Below are positions 62,842 to 64,000 of a stretch of DNA of 64,000 bases, piece by piece (the first letter of the stretch is position 1; every line of letters starts with the position of its first letter). The translations under genes were made by a program, and so were the position numbers. The DNA lies in the NCBI GenBank assembly GCA_905176665.1, contig CAJINA010000176.1:1-64000 (forward strand), read 5' to 3'. Below the pieces are notes generated by a model. That model was not told the origin of the DNA. It did not search any database and saw nothing but the letters and a program-made list of their open reading frames with translations. The DNA is from Olavius algarvensis Delta 4 endosymbiont (GTDB lineage Bacteria; Desulfobacterota; Desulfobacteria; Desulfobacterales; CAJINA01).

Positions 62842-63969
62842 ATGCTAAGCGGAACTTCCAGAAATGCGATCATCTGGTTTTTCCTGGCCCTGTTTCTGGT
62901 CTCGATTTACCTGCTGGGCCGCCTGTTGATGCCTTTCGTTTCCGTCCTGATCCTGGCCGCGGTCGTAACCGGGATGTTCAAACCGGTTTATTTACGCTTG
63001 CACCGCAACGCCCGTCCGGGATTGGCTTCTTTTGCAACCTGCTGTCTGATTTTTATCGTCCTGTTCATTCCCATTGTATTCTTTGTGACCACACTGGCCA
63101 GCGAAGCCTACGGACTTTACCAGATGGGCCGCAATGCCGTGATCAGCGAGCAGGTGAAATCTCTGCTGGCCGGCAGCCAGGCGCTGGATAAAGTCAATCA
63201 ACTCCTTTCCGGATTTGATTACCAGATTACCGGCGATGAATTGAACCGGGCCTTGTCGGAAACGGGAAAAGTCGTGGGCCTGTTCCTTTACCAGCAGGCC
63301 CAAGCGATCGCCTCCAATATTCTCAATTTCCTGGTCTATTTCTTTTTCATGCTGCTCATTATTTTTTATCTGCTGATCGACGGGGATCGACTCATCGCTT
63401 TTATCGTGGATCTTTCGCCTCTGCCCGATGATCAGGATGAAAAATTGATTTTGAAATTCAAGGATATGGCGGGCGCGGTGCTCATCGGCAATGGCCTTTG
63501 CGGCCTCATCCAGGGGGTGATCGGGGGGGGGGTATTCTATCTTTTCGATCTGAACTCACCCTTCTTATGGGGTGTCATCATGGGGCTATTGGCGTTCTTA
63601 CCCATACTGGGGATTGGTCTGGTGTTCATCCCCACAGCGATTTATCTATTTCTGAAGGGGAATGTCGGGGGCGGCGTATTTTTCATTATTTTCTATGTAA
63701 TTCTATCCGGCGGGATTGAATATCTTTTCAAACCCAAAATAGTCGGCCACAGGGTCAAGATGCATACCTTGCTGGTCTTTCTCTCCATCATGGGCGGGTT
63801 GAAACTCTTCGGCATACTCGGCATCATATACGGCCCCCTGATTATCACGGCCTTTCTGACCCTGACGGATATCTATCACGCCAACTACCAGAAATTATTC
63901 GCACCCGGTGAAGGCCGACCTGAAGAAGGTGACTCCGGGAACGTGGAGCGTATACCGGCACCGGAGTAG
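62842..63969 (+). CDS. AI-2E family transporter (PerM/UPF0118)
   Basis: 375 aa with about eight hydrophobic segments; family pattern of two N-terminal helices, a soluble part, then PLLGIGLVFIPTAIYLF-type helices (here PILGIGLVFIPTAIYLF) and a C-terminal KIVGHRVKMHTLLVFLSIMGGLKLFGILGIIYGPL signature. Members export autoinducer 2 or Na+; the substrate here is not known. ATG at 62842 with GGAGG. Confidence 0.9.
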   Translation: MLSGTSRNAIIWFFLALFLVSIYLLGRLLMPFVSVLILAAVVTGMFKPVYLRLHRNARPGLASFATCCLIFIVLFIPIVFFVTTLASEAYGLYQMGRNAVISEQVKSLLAGSQALDKVNQLLSGFDYQITGDELNRALSETGKVVGLFLYQQAQAIASNILNFLVYFFFMLLIIFYLLIDGDRLIAFIVDLSPLPDDQDEKLILKFKDMAGAVLIGNGLCGLIQGVIGGGVFYLFDLNSPFLWGVIMGLLAFLPILGIGLVFIPTAIYLFLKGNVGGGVFFIIFYVILSGGIEYLFKPKIVGHRVKMHTLLVFLSIMGGLKLFGILGIIYGPLIITAFLTLTDIYHANYQKLFAPGEGRPEEGDSGNVERIPAPE

Positions 63970-64000
63970 CAGTCCCGGCCGGGCAGTTTACTGTGAACTT

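Overview
The window looks like chromosomal DNA of a strictly anaerobic, aromatic-degrading deltaproteobacterium. The most likely group is a sulfate reducer of the Desulfobacterales (Desulfosarcina/Desulfococcus-like). This is inferred from gene content only: a complete class II benzoyl-CoA reductase gene set, two UGA-selenocysteine genes, an ETF with an ETF:menaquinone-type oxidoreductase, many CoA-ester enzymes, and GC-rich coding with AT-rich spacers. No rRNA, tRNA, CRISPR array, prophage or intact transposase gene was seen.

Layout. 1-9 kb: an amino-acid-type ABC importer (binding protein cut by the window edge, two permeases, ATPase) followed by opine-dehydrogenase-like and saccharopine-dehydrogenase-like genes, a UspA protein, an NhaC antiporter, an orphan binding protein and a secreted DUF1566 protein. 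9.4-20.4 kb: bamB-C-D-E-F-G-H-I, the tungsten/selenium/flavin/Fe-S machine that reduces benzoyl-CoA. bamE and bamF each contain one in-frame UGA at a position where Cys/Sec is expected. 20.6-25.5 kb, opposite strand: iclR-etfB-etfA and a membrane FeS oxidoreductase, a plausible electron exit from acyl-CoA dehydrogenases. 25.7-30.2 kb: a MarR gene with two matching operators, an aldo-keto reductase, a flavin reductase, a RhtB exporter and an aldo-keto reductase pseudogene. 30.5-33.7 kb: convergent trkA and trkH. 34-43.8 kb: an operon-like run starting with a TetR gene under a 28-bp palindrome, then an SCP2 protein, two DUF2148 Fe-S proteins, acyl-CoA ligase, acyl-CoA dehydrogenase, quinone-oxidoreductase-like MDR, SCP2-type thiolase, SDR and epimerase/3-beta-HSD-like protein. 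It resembles an uncharacterised CoA-dependent degradation pathway for a hydrophobic substrate. 44-51 kb: HD protein, hydroxyacid dehydrogenase, small lipoproteins, a PAS histidine kinase, an orphan DNA methyltransferase and a lipoprotein. 51.8-56.1 kb: aapJQMP. 56.3-64 kb: der, rarA, a DHH phosphoesterase, an NRDE protein, a thiolase, a 52-codon membrane peptide and an AI-2E-family permease.

Between the genes lies a second layer. One family of 78-228-bp elements has terminal inverted repeats (typically TAGAAGCCATCTCAAAAA) and long imperfect internal complementarity. They often sit on or next to stop codons, and twice the element end supplies the TAG stop. A second type consists of inverted hexad/heptad repeat hairpins, two inside the bam operon and others in the DUF2148-ligase and aapM-aapP gaps. 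A REP-like palindrome occurs at 20.5 and 22.8 kb.

The best candidates for undescribed biology are the SCP2/tandem-DUF2148 operon and the stop-codon-associated hairpin element family. The bam cluster is a known system, but its two selenoproteins would be misannotated by ordinary gene callers. All names rest on motif recognition by eye; no database search was run.
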